A model generated the notes under the pieces. That model was not told the DNA's origin and searched no databases. It was given only the letters and a program-made list of their open reading frames with translations. The position numbers were made by a program, and so were the translations under genes. A stretch of DNA of 64,000 nucleotides from Scilla litardierei (Eukaryota; Streptophyta; Magnoliopsida; Asparagales; Asparagaceae), in assembly GCA_030789695.1 (NCBI GenBank), contig CM061141.1, positions 164,887,579 through 164,951,578 of the forward strand, in the 5' to 3' direction. Shown piece after piece: positions 44,323 through 56,001 of the stretch (position 1 is its first letter; each line of letters starts with the position of its first letter).

Positions 44323-47300
44323 TGTAACGGCCGGTACTCGCTATTCGTTATACGGCTGTGCGTATAGAAATTTCGAGTACATGATTGGTTTTGTGCTTGG
44401 TATGTGATTCGTGTCGTTGAGTTGATAGGGCCGTAGCACCTTGGTTGCATCCTTAGCAAGCCACTCCCGACGTGTGCTCAACTTGGGATCACTGTCGCTT
44501 TTGGACCCCGTATCCTATGTACGCTTTTCGTGCACGTAGTCTTGTTCGTGCACGTAATTATTTTAGATCTTGTCTGTATCCGAACCCTATAGTGCGATAT
44601 GTTGTTGTGATTGTCTCTGAGAGTATTAAATTGTGGTGTTGATTTGGAACGTCATTTCATTGGTCGTTCTCCCACGATTTGATCTTATTTGACGAGACGT
44701 CGCGATTTTCACTTTTGTCGTGAGGCCTTTCTATTTTTAGTTTCGTTTCTCGTCGTCGAAATTGTGATCTGTCTTCTTAGTTACGTTTCTCTCGTCTGTG
44801 CGGTCACCCCAGTATTTATCTTACGATTTACGAGCCCCGTTTGTCCCATTTTCACTATTTTACCCAAACCCTTATTGGTTAACCCTAGGTTCTTGTGATT
44901 TTTAACCCTCTAATTATTATTTACAATAATTTAATCACTCTAATAATTATTCTAAACTAATGTTAATCACTTTTGAGCCTAGCCCCACTATTTCTCCCCT
45001 CCTGGCCGCATACCCAAGTTAGAGAGAGAGAGAGTAATCCTTTTGGGTTATCTTTAAACAATTTTTACCGAAGACATATGAACCAAGGACACCCTCAGCT
45101 GCAACCTCTCACGTGCTGGCTTTTCCAAGCCCTCACCCTACAATGCTATTAAATTCCTAGCTATTATTTTAACAAGGAAACCCTACATCACGTGTTGTCC
45201 TTTAACTTATACAACTCATATTCTTAAAAACCCTAGGCTTTATAAACCCAACACCTAAGGCTTATATTTTCTACTAGCAATCAACGAGCGACGCCTACCT
45301 CTCTGTTTCGCAGCACAGCTCCCTCCATCACCCTTCAAACACACGCCGCCGCCCTCGTTTCGCACGCAACCGCAAAACTCCAAGCGCCGCTCACATTCCC
45401 CCCTCCGACCCGACGTCCGGCGACCCCCTTCCACCGTATCCACCTGTAGAACCGCCGCCTTGGACTTCCAAGCGCCACCCGGCGCTGTCCCATGTGCCAC
45501 CGGACGCCGGCCTCGCGTGGCAGTCGCCCCGAGGCCTCCCCCACGGTGATCTCAGATCCCGTCAGCCGTCTCTCCAGCAACCCTACTGTAAACCGCCACC
45601 ATCAGCGCCGCTCATGCGCTGTCCGTGACAGCAGTCCCCCACGTGGCAGCGACACGCTCCTTCACAGCAGCAACGGACTCTTTCATGCCGCAGCGATGCA
45701 CGGTAGCCCCCGGGCTGTTGGCGGCCTTCCCGTGAGCCTGTTCAGCCATCCCTCTAGCCATAGATGGCCGCGCGACGCTCCTCCTTCCTCCCCAACTGCC
45801 TACTTCCGGCCACGCCTAGGCCACCCGCAAGTAGCGACGAGTGAATCGATCTAAGATGTGAGTTCGTTATACGCTCGTTAACAGTTGTGCTTGTAGAACA
45901 AATAGTTTTGACTGTTTGGTTGCATCTTAATTATAATAAACGATATGACTATGCGATGATAATAATAACTCAGTTATTGGTTAAGTTTAGCTTGCCAATA
46001 ATTTGTGGGCTATTAATTGATATTGATCTTCTAATAATCTTGTTATATCGATGTTAATGATGATTATAGGGTTAATAACTAGTTTAGTTGACTTATAGTT
46101 AACGTTTAGCCTAGGTTATTTACTTAATTGTTATTTAATTGACGTACTAGCAACGTGTCGTATTATCATGTTAAAAATATTTTGCGTTCATTAATATTGA
46201 TGTGTCACCTATCTTGGACTATAAACCTAATTAAAAATGGTCCATTAGACGTCCTAGGTTGCCTAATTATTTTTGTTCCTTCGTAACGAACTTACTAGTG
46301 CACGTGATTTATCACAGAGTATCTGTCTTCCTATACCGTACGCACTGCATGAATCCAACCCCTGACGTCGCTTCCCGACGTCATAGTAGCTCTCGCATCG
46401 TGTTGAGGTAAGCCCTGCTCCGTAGGAACCCACACCGCATGTTAACAAGATAAAAACTGTAATTTTATTGTGTTGGTTAATTCACTAATTGAAGATAATG
46501 AATACGGGACTGTAGGTTGGTGTGATGATTGGTGTTTGGGCACGTAGGCAGAACTGGACTCCTTGATCTTGTGACTATCAGCACGTCCCTCTTCAGGCAA
46601 GTGAAACTTGCCAACCTTTGCTTAGGGCCATGTTTTAGGCCACTTCCTTGTTTTTAGCGTAAAAGAGACTAGACAGTAAAATGATAGCTGTCTAGACGCA
46701 ACTTTAAGATCTAGCTTGACAACGAAGCTAGATCTGTCACCCTGCCATGTCATTCATGCATTGTTTCCTGCCACGTTTAAATTCCTTATCTGTAAGCACT
46801 TAAACTATTATCTGCCATGCATTGCATCTTACATGTCATCCAAGTTGAATGTTGCATTCATAGCACACGCAACAATACTTGTACTTCCTTGTTCAGGCTA
46901 GGTGCACCCCTATGCCATATTGAAAAAGCACTTCATGGCTCGTGATCCAGAAGCGGGCTTCATTTGTTGGTCAAAAGCCAATGCCCGATACACGTGGAGG
47001 GGTAGGGATAAGCGATCACTTGAGCTTAAGAGTTGGCCCATACAACCACTCTAGCCAAAAGGCGTAATCTCTGTGCACGACATGCATACTAAACTTGTCC
47101 TTGTCCTTATGATTGATCTTGCAAACTTGATATCCATGTCATGATTTAAATGCCAGTTGCCATGCCATGCTCGTACTTTACTTCACTTGTTGCACTCATG
47201 CTATATCTGCCATGTCATTGCATCATGCTAGAACTGCTAGGTTACTTTACTTTTACTTTCAGTTTCCTTGCACAAGTCTCTTGTAGACTTGCTGACATAT

Positions 47301-47757
47301 GCCCCTTGCTCTTTTGGGTGTCACATGTTAGACCCTGAGCCAGAGACCATTGCTGAGGACGTGGTATTTGCTGACGCTGAGTCGGAGCCCATGTTTGTCA
47401 AGGAGGAGTTTGTGGACACCGGTGACCATTCTTAGTGACCTTGCTGAGCTTTCATTTTAGGATTGCTGTTAGTTGTCGGTGCGTGGCACCTATACTTTGT
47501 ACGTTGTACTATTGTTGGCCATGTTTGGGCCTTAGACTCTTTTCTTTTCAGCCTGGTGGCTTTTCTGTGATGTTGGAACTTATTTTATAGATATTCTGAG
47601 ATTGCTTTTGTCTCATTATCTTTGTTTCGTATCGCATTTGCAAGGATCTGCCAATTAAAGTTTATTGACGCTTATCAGTCTTGCAGCTTCACAGCTTCAA
47701 GTCTGAGCGGACCTACTCACGTCTCGCCTCCATATTTTTGGGAAGCGGGGCGTGACA
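44323..47757 (+). repeat. 3' LTR of element D
   Basis: 3435 bp, partner of 18340-21777. The first 150 bases show nine differences; other stretches fewer. The TATA box tttataaa is at about 45238. It ends GGGGCGTGACA and is followed by the TSD gacta (47758-47762). Confidence 0.9.
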
Positions 47758-47762
47758 GACTA

Positions 47763-49210
47763 CCGTAATGAAGGTGTCATTGTTAGTGCCAACAATGTCC
47801 ACAAAGGAGGAAAGAGAGGCAGGACAGGTCCACTTCAGCAGCTTGTTAATCATAGAGGGGGAAAAAGATACAATTTTCCCCCTGACATAAGAGTGGAAGG
47901 ACCATCTGGACAGAGCTACTCCTGCTGATCTAGATAGATTGCAATAAAATTCCCTAACAAGCATAGGGTTGAAAGATCTGAAACATATGGCTGAGTGGAA
48001 TAGCTTGATATCCTTCAGGACAGACACAAACTGGGTTTTAGAAAAAGAGGCAAAGAATTGACCTATCAGAGTAATGGGGCCACCTTTTCTTGCATGCTAG
48101 ATCAAAGAATTGTTTGCTTATAGCATCAGAGACTGTAAATAAGGGGGGACAGACAGAACCTGCTTTATCAGAGACTTTAGCCTTCTTGGAAGGAGATGGT
48201 GAGGTAGAGCAGTAATGAACAGATCTTTTCTTAGAGGAGGTCCTTTGTTTGCAGATAGAAGGAGGGACCTCAACATCAGGCACATGCTGGACAGGAGGGG
48301 ATCCAGTAGAAGCAGTAGGGTCAGCGGGGGGGCATGTTGCATCCTATGTTGCAACATCAGCCAAAATCTCTTCATCAACATGAGGTGATGTTGCAACACC
48401 AGGTGCAACAACAGATGCAACATCAGCCTGTGTTGCAACATTTGAAGGGTCATTTTCACTCAATGTTGGACCATCCTCAGTGGCAGCAGGATTAGGAGTA
48501 GCAGATGGGATACTAGAGTCATCAGCAGCAACAGTATCCTCCATGCGATAGTCATCTACCATATCAGCATGAATTTTAGGGCCGTGACCCCAATCTTAAT
48601 CATCAACAGAGATAGGAGGATTGGAAGGACCAGAAGATTCCTCAGCACCAGCATCACCACCCACAGCCTCAGTAGATATAGACATGGAAGAATCTGAATC
48701 TTCCAAAACGACAATCTCAGTCAATTTGACTGAAGAGCGACGGTGCCGAGAAGTGACCAAAATAATAGAGTCGTCATCAACCACTTGGACACTTTTCAAC
48801 TTTCCACCCAATTTTTCCAATCGATAGAGACCAAACCGCATACCAGAAAAATCCATATAAGACAAATCGAACTTTTTTCCAGACTTTCGGAGATGCCAGA
48901 ACCAGTCAATTATGGCAACTGGAACAAAAGTATCCGCAGAAGAAGTGGGTACCTCCCGCTGAACAAAAATTGGGGCAAAAGGCACAACTTCCAAACTGGC
49001 CATGGCAGGGCGATGCATGTGGGCGGAAGACACCGGAGAGGAAGAGGGAGAGGGAGACTCACGAGAAGGAACACGAGCGGATCGAGATACCACCCTTTTC
49101 CTCTTCAATGGAGGAGGCGAGGAGGAAGACGCTGCCTCTTTCGCTGAGGAAGAGCACCGAGAGTAACGGCGAGGCACTTGCGCTGATTTTCGATCTTGAT
49201 CACGGGCCAT
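47763..49210 (-). pseudogene. N-terminal and central part of the F env-like ORF
   Basis: ATG at 49210 (MARDQDRKSAQVPRRYSRCS). The frame has stops at 48596-48598 and 48344-48346 and a frameshift near 48035, then continues to 47763 where element D is inserted. The first part is Ser/Arg/Lys-rich and basic. The middle is Ala/Thr/Asp-rich with repeated DVAT, encoded by the atgttgcaacat palindrome. The end is a folded part with 'LVREFYCNLSRSAGVALSRW' and 'YVRGKIVSFSPSMIN', matching the putative plant transposon protein family found downstream of pol in SIRE-type Copia elements. No transmembrane helix is evident. The rest is at 17660-18334. Confidence 0.75.
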
Positions 49211-49394
49211 ATCAACGGAGAAGAAGAAGTATTTCTCAGAGAGCCACAGGAAAACCCTAGAATAGAGGACCTCTTTTCTCGAAAACATTGGGAAGTGGAA
49301 ATGAGCGCGGAAATTGAGACCCGCAACTTAATGAGCACTTTTAAAACAAAACTCCCCCCGTGTTGCAACATGAGATATAACATAGGTATAGAAA

Positions 49395-52029
49395 ATTAAA
49401 TACGACAAATTCCAAGATCTTGTCGTACCTCTTCAAATCTGCTTGAGTCAAGTGGTTTAGTGAATATGTCTGCCAGTTGACATGATGTTGCAACATAGTC
49501 CATAACAAGCACTTTCTTCTCTACCAATTCTCAAATGAAGTGGTGACATATGTCTATGTGCTTTGTTCTCGAGTGTTGCACTGGATTCTTCGAAATGTTG
49601 ATAGCACTTTGGTTGTCACATAGAATAGTTAACGCAGCTTATTCCACTCCATAATCAGTTAACATCTGCTTCATCCATAATAGTTGTGTACAACAACTTC
49701 CAGCTGCTATATACTTAGCTTCTGTCGTGGATAAGGAGATAGAATTATGCTTCTTGTTGTGCCATGAAACAAGATTGTTTCCAACATAAAAACACCCACA
49801 TGTAGTACTCTTCCTATCATCAGCATTGTCTGCCCCATCAGCATCACTGTAACCTGACAGAAGAGTGTTAGTATCTTTGGTATACCAAATACCATAATCA
49901 GCCGTACTACTTATGTATCTGATAATTCTTTTTACCGTCGTAATGTGAGACTCCTTAGGAGATGCTTGATAACGAGCACACACTCCCACACTGAAACCGA
50001 TGTCAGATCTGCTAGCAGTGAGATAAAGAAGACTCCCTATCATGCTCATATACAGCGTAACCTCCACAGACTTACCACTATCATCTTTAGTGAATTTTTC
50101 ACTTGTAGACATAGGAGTACGTACCTGTCTAGCATTCTCTAGCCCAAACATCTTTACCAGATTCATTGCATACTTACTTTGGGATATAAACAGCCCCTCG
50201 TTGGATTGCTTCACTTGAAGACCTAGAAACATATTATGTTCTCCCACCATGTTCATTTCAAACTCCTTCTGCATAAGATTAATAAATTCATTCACTAACT
50301 TCTGAGAGGTAGAGCCAAACACTATATCATCAACATAAATCTGAGCTACTATCACTGCAGCCTTGGTTTTCTGAACAAATAGTGTCTTGTCAGCTCCCCT
50401 TCTAACGTAGCATTTTTGATGTAAATATTTGGTTAGCCTCTCATACCAGGCTCTCAGAGCTTGCTTCAAACCATAAAGTGCCTTTTTTAACTGATACACA
50501 TAGCTTGGAAAGAACGGGTCCTCAAAGCCTTTGGGTTGCTCCACATAGACCTCTTCATTCAGAATACCATTGAGGAAGGCACTCTTCACATCCATCTGAT
50601 GTAGTTTGAAGTTGAAACTACATGCTACTGCTAGTAAGAGTCTAATGGATTTGAGACGTGCTACAGGAGCAAACGTCTCATCAAAATCAACACCTTCAAC
50701 TTGAGTATAAACCTGATCCACCAGAAGAGCTTTGTTGCGAGTTATGTTTCCCTTCTCATCTGTCTTGTTCTTAAAGATCCATTTGGTAACAATAACATTT
50801 ATACCATTTGGTCTTTCAACCAGAGTCTAGACATTATTGCTCTGAAACTGATTCAGTTCTTCTTGCATGGCTGACACCCAGAATTCATCAAGAAGAGCTT
50901 TCTTCACATTCTTAGGTTCAACAAGAGAGATAAAACAAACATACCCTGCAAGGCTTCGGTAGTTGACACGGCTCGTGCCTCTTGTATGTCGTTCTTCAAA
51001 CATATCCCCTATAACCAAGCTCTGGAGGGTGGTCCCTGATAACTCTGGTGATTCCATCATGAGTGTGAGCAACAGCTTGACCACCTTCAGTTTCTTCAGC
51101 TGATATTGTCTCTTGTGTTGCAACATCAGTTGTAACATGATCATGTGTTGTACTGATGTTGCAACGTTAGTTACAACATGCTATTCTTCTTCTATACAGT
51201 CCTCCTGTGATGACATCCCTTCAGCTGTGGCAATCTATGTTTGCTGATCAAAATCATCCACAACAACATTAATAGACTTTATCATGGTATTAGTACGTTT
51301 ATTGTAGACTCTATACGCACGACTGGATGTAGAATAACCCAGAAATATTCCTTCATCAATTTTAGCATTGAACTTCCCTCTTGGAGTACGATCATTTAAA
51401 ATATAGCACTTGCTTCCAAAGATGTGAAAGTAGTAGACATCTGGCTTTCTTCCCTTCCAGATTCCAGACGGAGTTTTCTCAGTTCTAGGACGAAGATAAA
51501 CTCTGTTAATTGTATAGCATGTCATATTGATAGCTTCAGCCCACCACCTTACACTGACCTCTCTAGCATTTAGCATAACACAAGCTATCTCTTGCAAGGT
51601 TCGGTTCTTCCTCTCGACAACTCCATTTTGTTGAGGAGTCTTTGGGTCCGAAAATTCGTGAGCAATACATTGGGACTCACAGAAATCAGTAAATAATCGG
51701 TTTTCTAACTCCTTTCCATGATCACTTCTGATTCTAACAATCTTACAGATAAGCTTCCTTTCTCAATTTGCAGACGAACACATAATTTCTTAAATGCTTC
51801 AAAAGTGTCTGATTTTTCCTTAAGGAAATCTACCCAGGTAAACCTAGAAAAATCATCAACACAGACAAAATATATTTCTTGCATCCGACACTAGTTTCAG
51901 ATGTCTGTCCAATCAGATCCATATGTAAAAGTTCCAGAATCTTGGACGTAGTAATGATCTGTAGTTGTTTGTGGCTAATCTTTTGTTGCTTGCCCAGTTG
52001 ACATGGACCATATACGCCTTCCTTCTTCT
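49395..52029 (-). pseudogene. Copia pol remnant: integrase, RT and RNase H (element F)
   Basis: From 52029 down: the end of the GAG-pre-integrase domain ([14 protein letters not shown]), the integrase core with RSDHGKE and PQQNGVVERKNR (catalytic Glu kept) but with frame changes near 51730-51880, the integrase tail (FGSKCYIL...DEGIFLGYS, 51235-51597), a linker with stops, then Copia-type RT. RT keeps DVKSAFLNG and the active site YVDDIVFG. RNase H keeps YSDADGADNADDRKSTTCGC and STTEAKYIAA. The frame stops after YGVE at 49639, but homology goes on ([21 protein letters not shown]) to about 49395. The purine tract ggggggagtttt (near 49350) lies between pol and the env-like ORF. Gag, protease and the integrase N-terminus are missing. 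Confidence 0.9.
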
Positions 52030-53798
52030 TGTTTAACATAGACTTCATTCGATAAAACCCCATTCAAGAAAGCACTCTTGACGTCCTTCATGGAACTAGT
52101 GAATGTTAAAAGCATCTGAATTGCCTCTAATCTTGCGACGAGAGCAAAGGTTTCATCAAAGTCAATCCCTTTCTCTTAGTTGTATCCTTGGGCAACCAAT
52201 CTAGCTTTATTTCGAATATCATTGCCTAATTCATCAAATTTGTTTTTGAATACCCATTTAGTACATATGATTGTTTGGTGTTTGGGTTTGGAAACAAGTT
52301 TCCAAACTTGATTCCTCTCAATTGTGACAATTCCTCATGCATTTCCATAATCCAAAAATAATCTTCCAAAGCACTATCCACATTCTTAGGTTCTAAAATA
52401 GTTATAAAAGCGAAGTTAACCATCAAATTAAAGCTACTTCTGGTGCATATACCTTCCGCAATCTCTCCAAGGATTTGGTCCTTAGGATGATCCTTCTTGA
52501 AGCGCCAATCCTTAGGAGATCTTGCGATGATGTAGTGGCTTCCTCTTCCTCTCTTGGTGCGTTATCATTGTTGTCCCTTTGCTCATCGAAATTGCTAGCG
52601 TTCAACTCCAAGCCTTCAAGTTCACCTACAATTTTAAAAGGATTAGCAGCACTAGATGAGTCGTTAATAGCATTTTTCTCATCAAATTTAACATTCACAT
52701 TTTCTTGGATAGTAAGGGTCCTTTTGTTGATTACTCTATAAGATTTGCTATGTGGAGAGTACCCAACAAAAATACCTTCATCGGATTTACAATCAAATTG
52801 TTCCAAGTTATCGCCTACTTTCAAAATATAGCACTTGCACCCAAATGGTTTAAAATGTGATGCGTTGGGAGTCAACTCTCTATAAAGCTCATAAGGTGTT
52901 TTCTTCAAATGGGTCTTATTGACACACAATTCAAAATATAGCAAGATGTATGTATGGCTTCGGCCCAAAACTACAATGGCAATTTATAATCATGAATCAT
53001 GGTCTTAACCATCTCTTGCAAAGTACGGTTTTTCCTCTTAACCACCACATTTTGTTGTGGTATCCTCGGGGCGAAAAAATTATATGAATAACCTTTTGAA
53101 GCACAAAAATAATCAAAGCTAGCATTTACAAACTTACCACCATGATCGCTTCTAACTTTGACTATGGAAAAACCTTTTTCATTTCCAACCTTTTTACAAA
53201 ACATTTTGAAAACAGTAAAAGTTTTATGTTTGTGCGTCAAAAATTAAACCCATGTTAAACGTGAAAAATCATCGACAATGACGAGGCAATAATACATACC
53301 ACATAGACTAGCAACCTTTGTAGGTCCAAATAAATCCAAATTTATTAGTTGCAAAGGCTTAGTGGTAGAGACAACATTTTTAGGGTTGAAACTACTTTTA
53401 TATTATTTTCTTATTTGACATGCATTGCAAAGCTTGTCTCTATCAAAGATAATTTGAGGCAAACCTCTCACAAGTGTTCTTTGAGAAAACTTTGAGATTA
53501 GGTCCATGTCGGCGTGGCCTAATCTTTGATTCCATAGCCAACTAATCTCATGTGATGCAACTAAACATTTTAGATTATTTGAATCACTAATTTTGATAAT
53601 ATATGTGTTATTATAAGATGTGCCTTTAAAAAGAATATCATCCTCTTTTAAAATATGTACTTCGTCATTTTCGAAATGCAACTTAAAGCCTATGGAGCAT
53701 AGTGGACCCACACTTAACAAATTATGTGTTAAACCATCTACAAGATTAACATTTTCAATAACTACAAGTGGATGCTTACCAATGTTACATTTGTCCAA
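52030..53798 (-). pseudogene. Copia integrase and RT N-terminus (element G)
   Basis: GAG-pre-integrase at 53798-53403 (LVDGLTHNLLSVGPLC, WNQRLGHADMDL, CNACQIRK). Integrase core at 53240-52971 with RSDHGGKFVN (an acidic catalytic residue) and PQQNVVVKRKNR. The normal Glu before RKNR is Lys here, so the catalytic triad is broken. The integrase tail is at 52968-52700 (FGCKCYIL, DEGIFVGYSP). A linker to RT follows, with stops and frame changes, ending in the RT start at 52090-52030. Role by family: cDNA insertion and reverse transcription; this copy is inactive. Confidence 0.85.
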
Positions 53799-55831
53799 GA
53801 TTTACATTTCTTTCCCTCGCCAAGAGTTACCGTCTCTCCATCTTTGCTTGATAGCACAGTGAAGAGGGATTCTGTGCCCATCATGTGGTTCGAGCAACCG
53901 CTATCAAGGTACCATAAGCTATTATCCGAAGCTTGAAGATGCACCTACAAAAGACGATGCACCTTTTGGTAACCAAATCTTGGATCTCCATTTATTAGTA
54001 CGATGATTTGGAACCCATATAAAATATTCATGATAATATCTAGCAAAGAAATTATACATAACATGACCTTTTTTATTACAATGAAAACATGTAACATTGG
54101 CATGTAAAGGATTAGAAAACATGTTTTCATCATTCTTGAAATATGGAGGGCTCACGTGTCTAGCAAAATTATTCTCCATGGTCTTCCTATATTTCTTCTT
54201 TGTTTGCTTCTTTTTGAATCCTAGACCATGTTTGCTAGTATTATTGTTAAGCCCAGCTATCATTTTGATGAAGCTAGCTTGACTACTAGTGAATTTTTTA
54301 ATGGTAGAGCTAAGGTTTTGATTTTTATTCTCGAGCTCACTAATCCTAGCTTCATACCTTTTTTCTTTCTCACTAGTCTCCAATTCACTAGCTATGGTTT
54401 TGCCTTTTATTAAATTGGATTTCCCTTTTTCAACCTCTTCTAATTTTTCTTCATAGCTAGCCAATTTTTGATTTAACAATTTTATTTTAGAATCTCTAGA
54501 ACTAAGATTGCAAATTTTCTCTTTCAAGTCTCTAGCAAGATTGGAGTTGTTCAACTCTTACCTAGCCAATCTTTTATTAGCTTCTTCTAGTTCTAGGATT
54601 TTTATTTCTAGATAAGCTTCATCAAAGCTATTTATGATCTCTTTTTGTTCCTTCTACTTAATGAAGAGCTCATCTCTCTCATGTGTCATGCTAATCTTTT
54701 AAGGAGTCATGCAATTTTCTTATTTTAACATATCTAGGAGCTAATTCCTTACAGAGTTCAACTAGATATTTTTAAGCCTCTTCCATGTCGGAAAACATGT
54801 CTTCATTTATTTGGATGTTATCTTTCTCAAAATTGAACTTGCTAGATTTAGAATTTACATTTGTTCCGCCCCCCATAAGGCAAGTTCCATTGTCATCAGA
54901 AGCATCCTCATCTGAAATTTATTCGGCATCGCTATCGCCCCATGCCGCCATCATTCCTCGCTTGGTTGGCTTCTTTCATCCATCACCAACCTTCTTCTTT
55001 CATTTTCCCTTTAGAAGTGGGCAATCTGTCTTCAAGTGTCCTTATTTATTACATCTAAAGCACCTTGGGATAGACCTTTCCTCATCATCTCCATCTTTAT
55101 TCGTGTTTCCCCACATATTGACGGTTCTTTTCTTATTGTTCTGCAAGAAGTTGGAGAATCCTTTGACAACTAGGGCAATCTCATCATCTTCGAACTTATT
55201 GATGTCATCGAGCCATTTGATTGCCTTGAAAGCAAGATTCTTTTCGCTCTTTTTCGCCTTAGGAGGTTTCTCCTCATCCTTTGGTGCTGCATACTCAACA
55301 TGTTCATTTGTACTTCGTATGCCATCAACTTTCTATTGAGTCACTCGAAAGTGATGGATACTAGATCATGTGCTTCATCTATTGCCGTTCTCTTTTCTAT
55401 ACAGTCGTCGAAAATGAATACAAGACATTTCCCACTAAGTCTTATTTCTAAATTTCTTTTCCAAGTGCTTTAATAGGATTTACAATATCTGCAAAATAAG
55501 AGAACATTGAGTTAATAGTTTCATTAGGAAGCATAGAAAAGTTCTCATACTTTTGAAGCAATATAGGAATATGAGTCTTTTTAACCTCATATGTCCCTTC
55601 ATAGGTCACTTCTAACGTAGTCCAAATCTCTTTAGCGGTAGTACAAAAGCAAATACGATTGTATTCAATTTTATTAAGGCCACAGTACAAGATGTGCATG
55701 GCCTTTGCATTTATATTTTCTAATCTTTCATTTTCCTTGAGTTGCTCTGGCATAGGCTTATCGACTAAGGTGAAGCCTTCATTAATAATCTTCCACACGG
55801 CTATGTCTATGCCCTTGATGTGAATAGACAT
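53762..55831 (-). pseudogene. Copia gag and protease (element G)
   Basis: The gag N-terminus at 55831-55448 is the UBN2-type Copia gag domain (AKEIWTTLEVTYEGT, KALGKEI). A zinc knuckle CFRCNK-stop-GHLKTDC lies near 55070-55029, broken by one stop. A coiled-coil segment follows (54554-54240), then a second knuckle-like CFHCNKKGHVMYNF near 54080 whose last Cys is lost. The protease has the active site WYLDSGCSNHMMG (near 53910). Several stops and frame changes separate these parts. The ORFs on the plus strand over this region (54785-55339) are shadows. Confidence 0.85.
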
Positions 55832-55982
55832 CCTTTGTTTTCAATAACTATAGTCGGTGCCATCAAATAATGGTGATCGAAGGTATGGGTGACCTTCTTT
55901 TTTGTTATTAAGGCCATTAGGATAGGTATATGGTATTTATGCAATGATGATCGAAATTTCAATAGAATTTGAGTCCAAAGAA

Positions 55983-56000
55983 ATTCTCCTCTGATACCAA
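55983..56000 (-). promoter_or_regulatory. Primer-binding site of element G
   Basis: Minus strand 'ttggtatcagaggagaat', the classic Copia site complementary to the initiator tRNA-Met end, one base behind the LTR end (tttttca). Confidence 0.85.
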
Positions 56001-56001
56001 T

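Larger units (their letters stand above)
18340..47757 (+). mobile_element. Element D: large LTR element with no coding domains (LARD-like)
   Basis: LTRs of 3438 bp (18340-21777) and 3435 bp (44323-47757) begin TGTAACGGCC and end GGGGCGTGACA. They are flanked by the TSD gacta (18335-18339 and 47758-47762). The termini resemble Tekay/Del-type gypsy LTRs, but the only own interior is 21778-22435 plus 41811-44322, and I find no gag, protease, RT or integrase in it. Element C is inserted after 22440. Size, long LTRs and empty interior match the non-autonomous class called LARD. The LTRs differ at several positions per hundred bases in the stretches I compared, more than those of C or B. A TATA box (tttataaa) at about 19254 gives the plus orientation. 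Confidence 0.85.
16620..52029 (-). mobile_element. Element F: Copia element with env-like ORF, 5'-truncated, outer shell of the nest
   Basis: Read on the minus strand, the order is integrase, RT, RNase H (52029-49395), an env-like ORF (49210-47763), the insertion of D, the rest of the env-like ORF (18334-17660), a purine tract (17304-17315) and a 3' LTR (17303 to about 16620). This is the layout of Copia elements with an extra 3' ORF (SIRE-type). The 5' LTR, gag and protease are missing because the element is joined at 52029/52030 to element G. About 29.4 kb of D, C and B lie inside it. The palindrome atgttgcaacat recurs across LTR and coding parts. The left border near 16620 is approximate. 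Confidence 0.8.

Noticed and set aside
44235..45580. Minus-strand and plus-strand ORFs in the D LTRs (e.g. 45492-45854, 19399-19611) as captured genes
   Set aside because: GC-rich block of the LTR; frames are not kept between the two LTR copies and no domain is seen.
54785..55339. 184-codon plus-strand ORF over the G gag
   Set aside because: Antisense shadow of the decayed gag, which has the recognisable zinc knuckle on the other strand.
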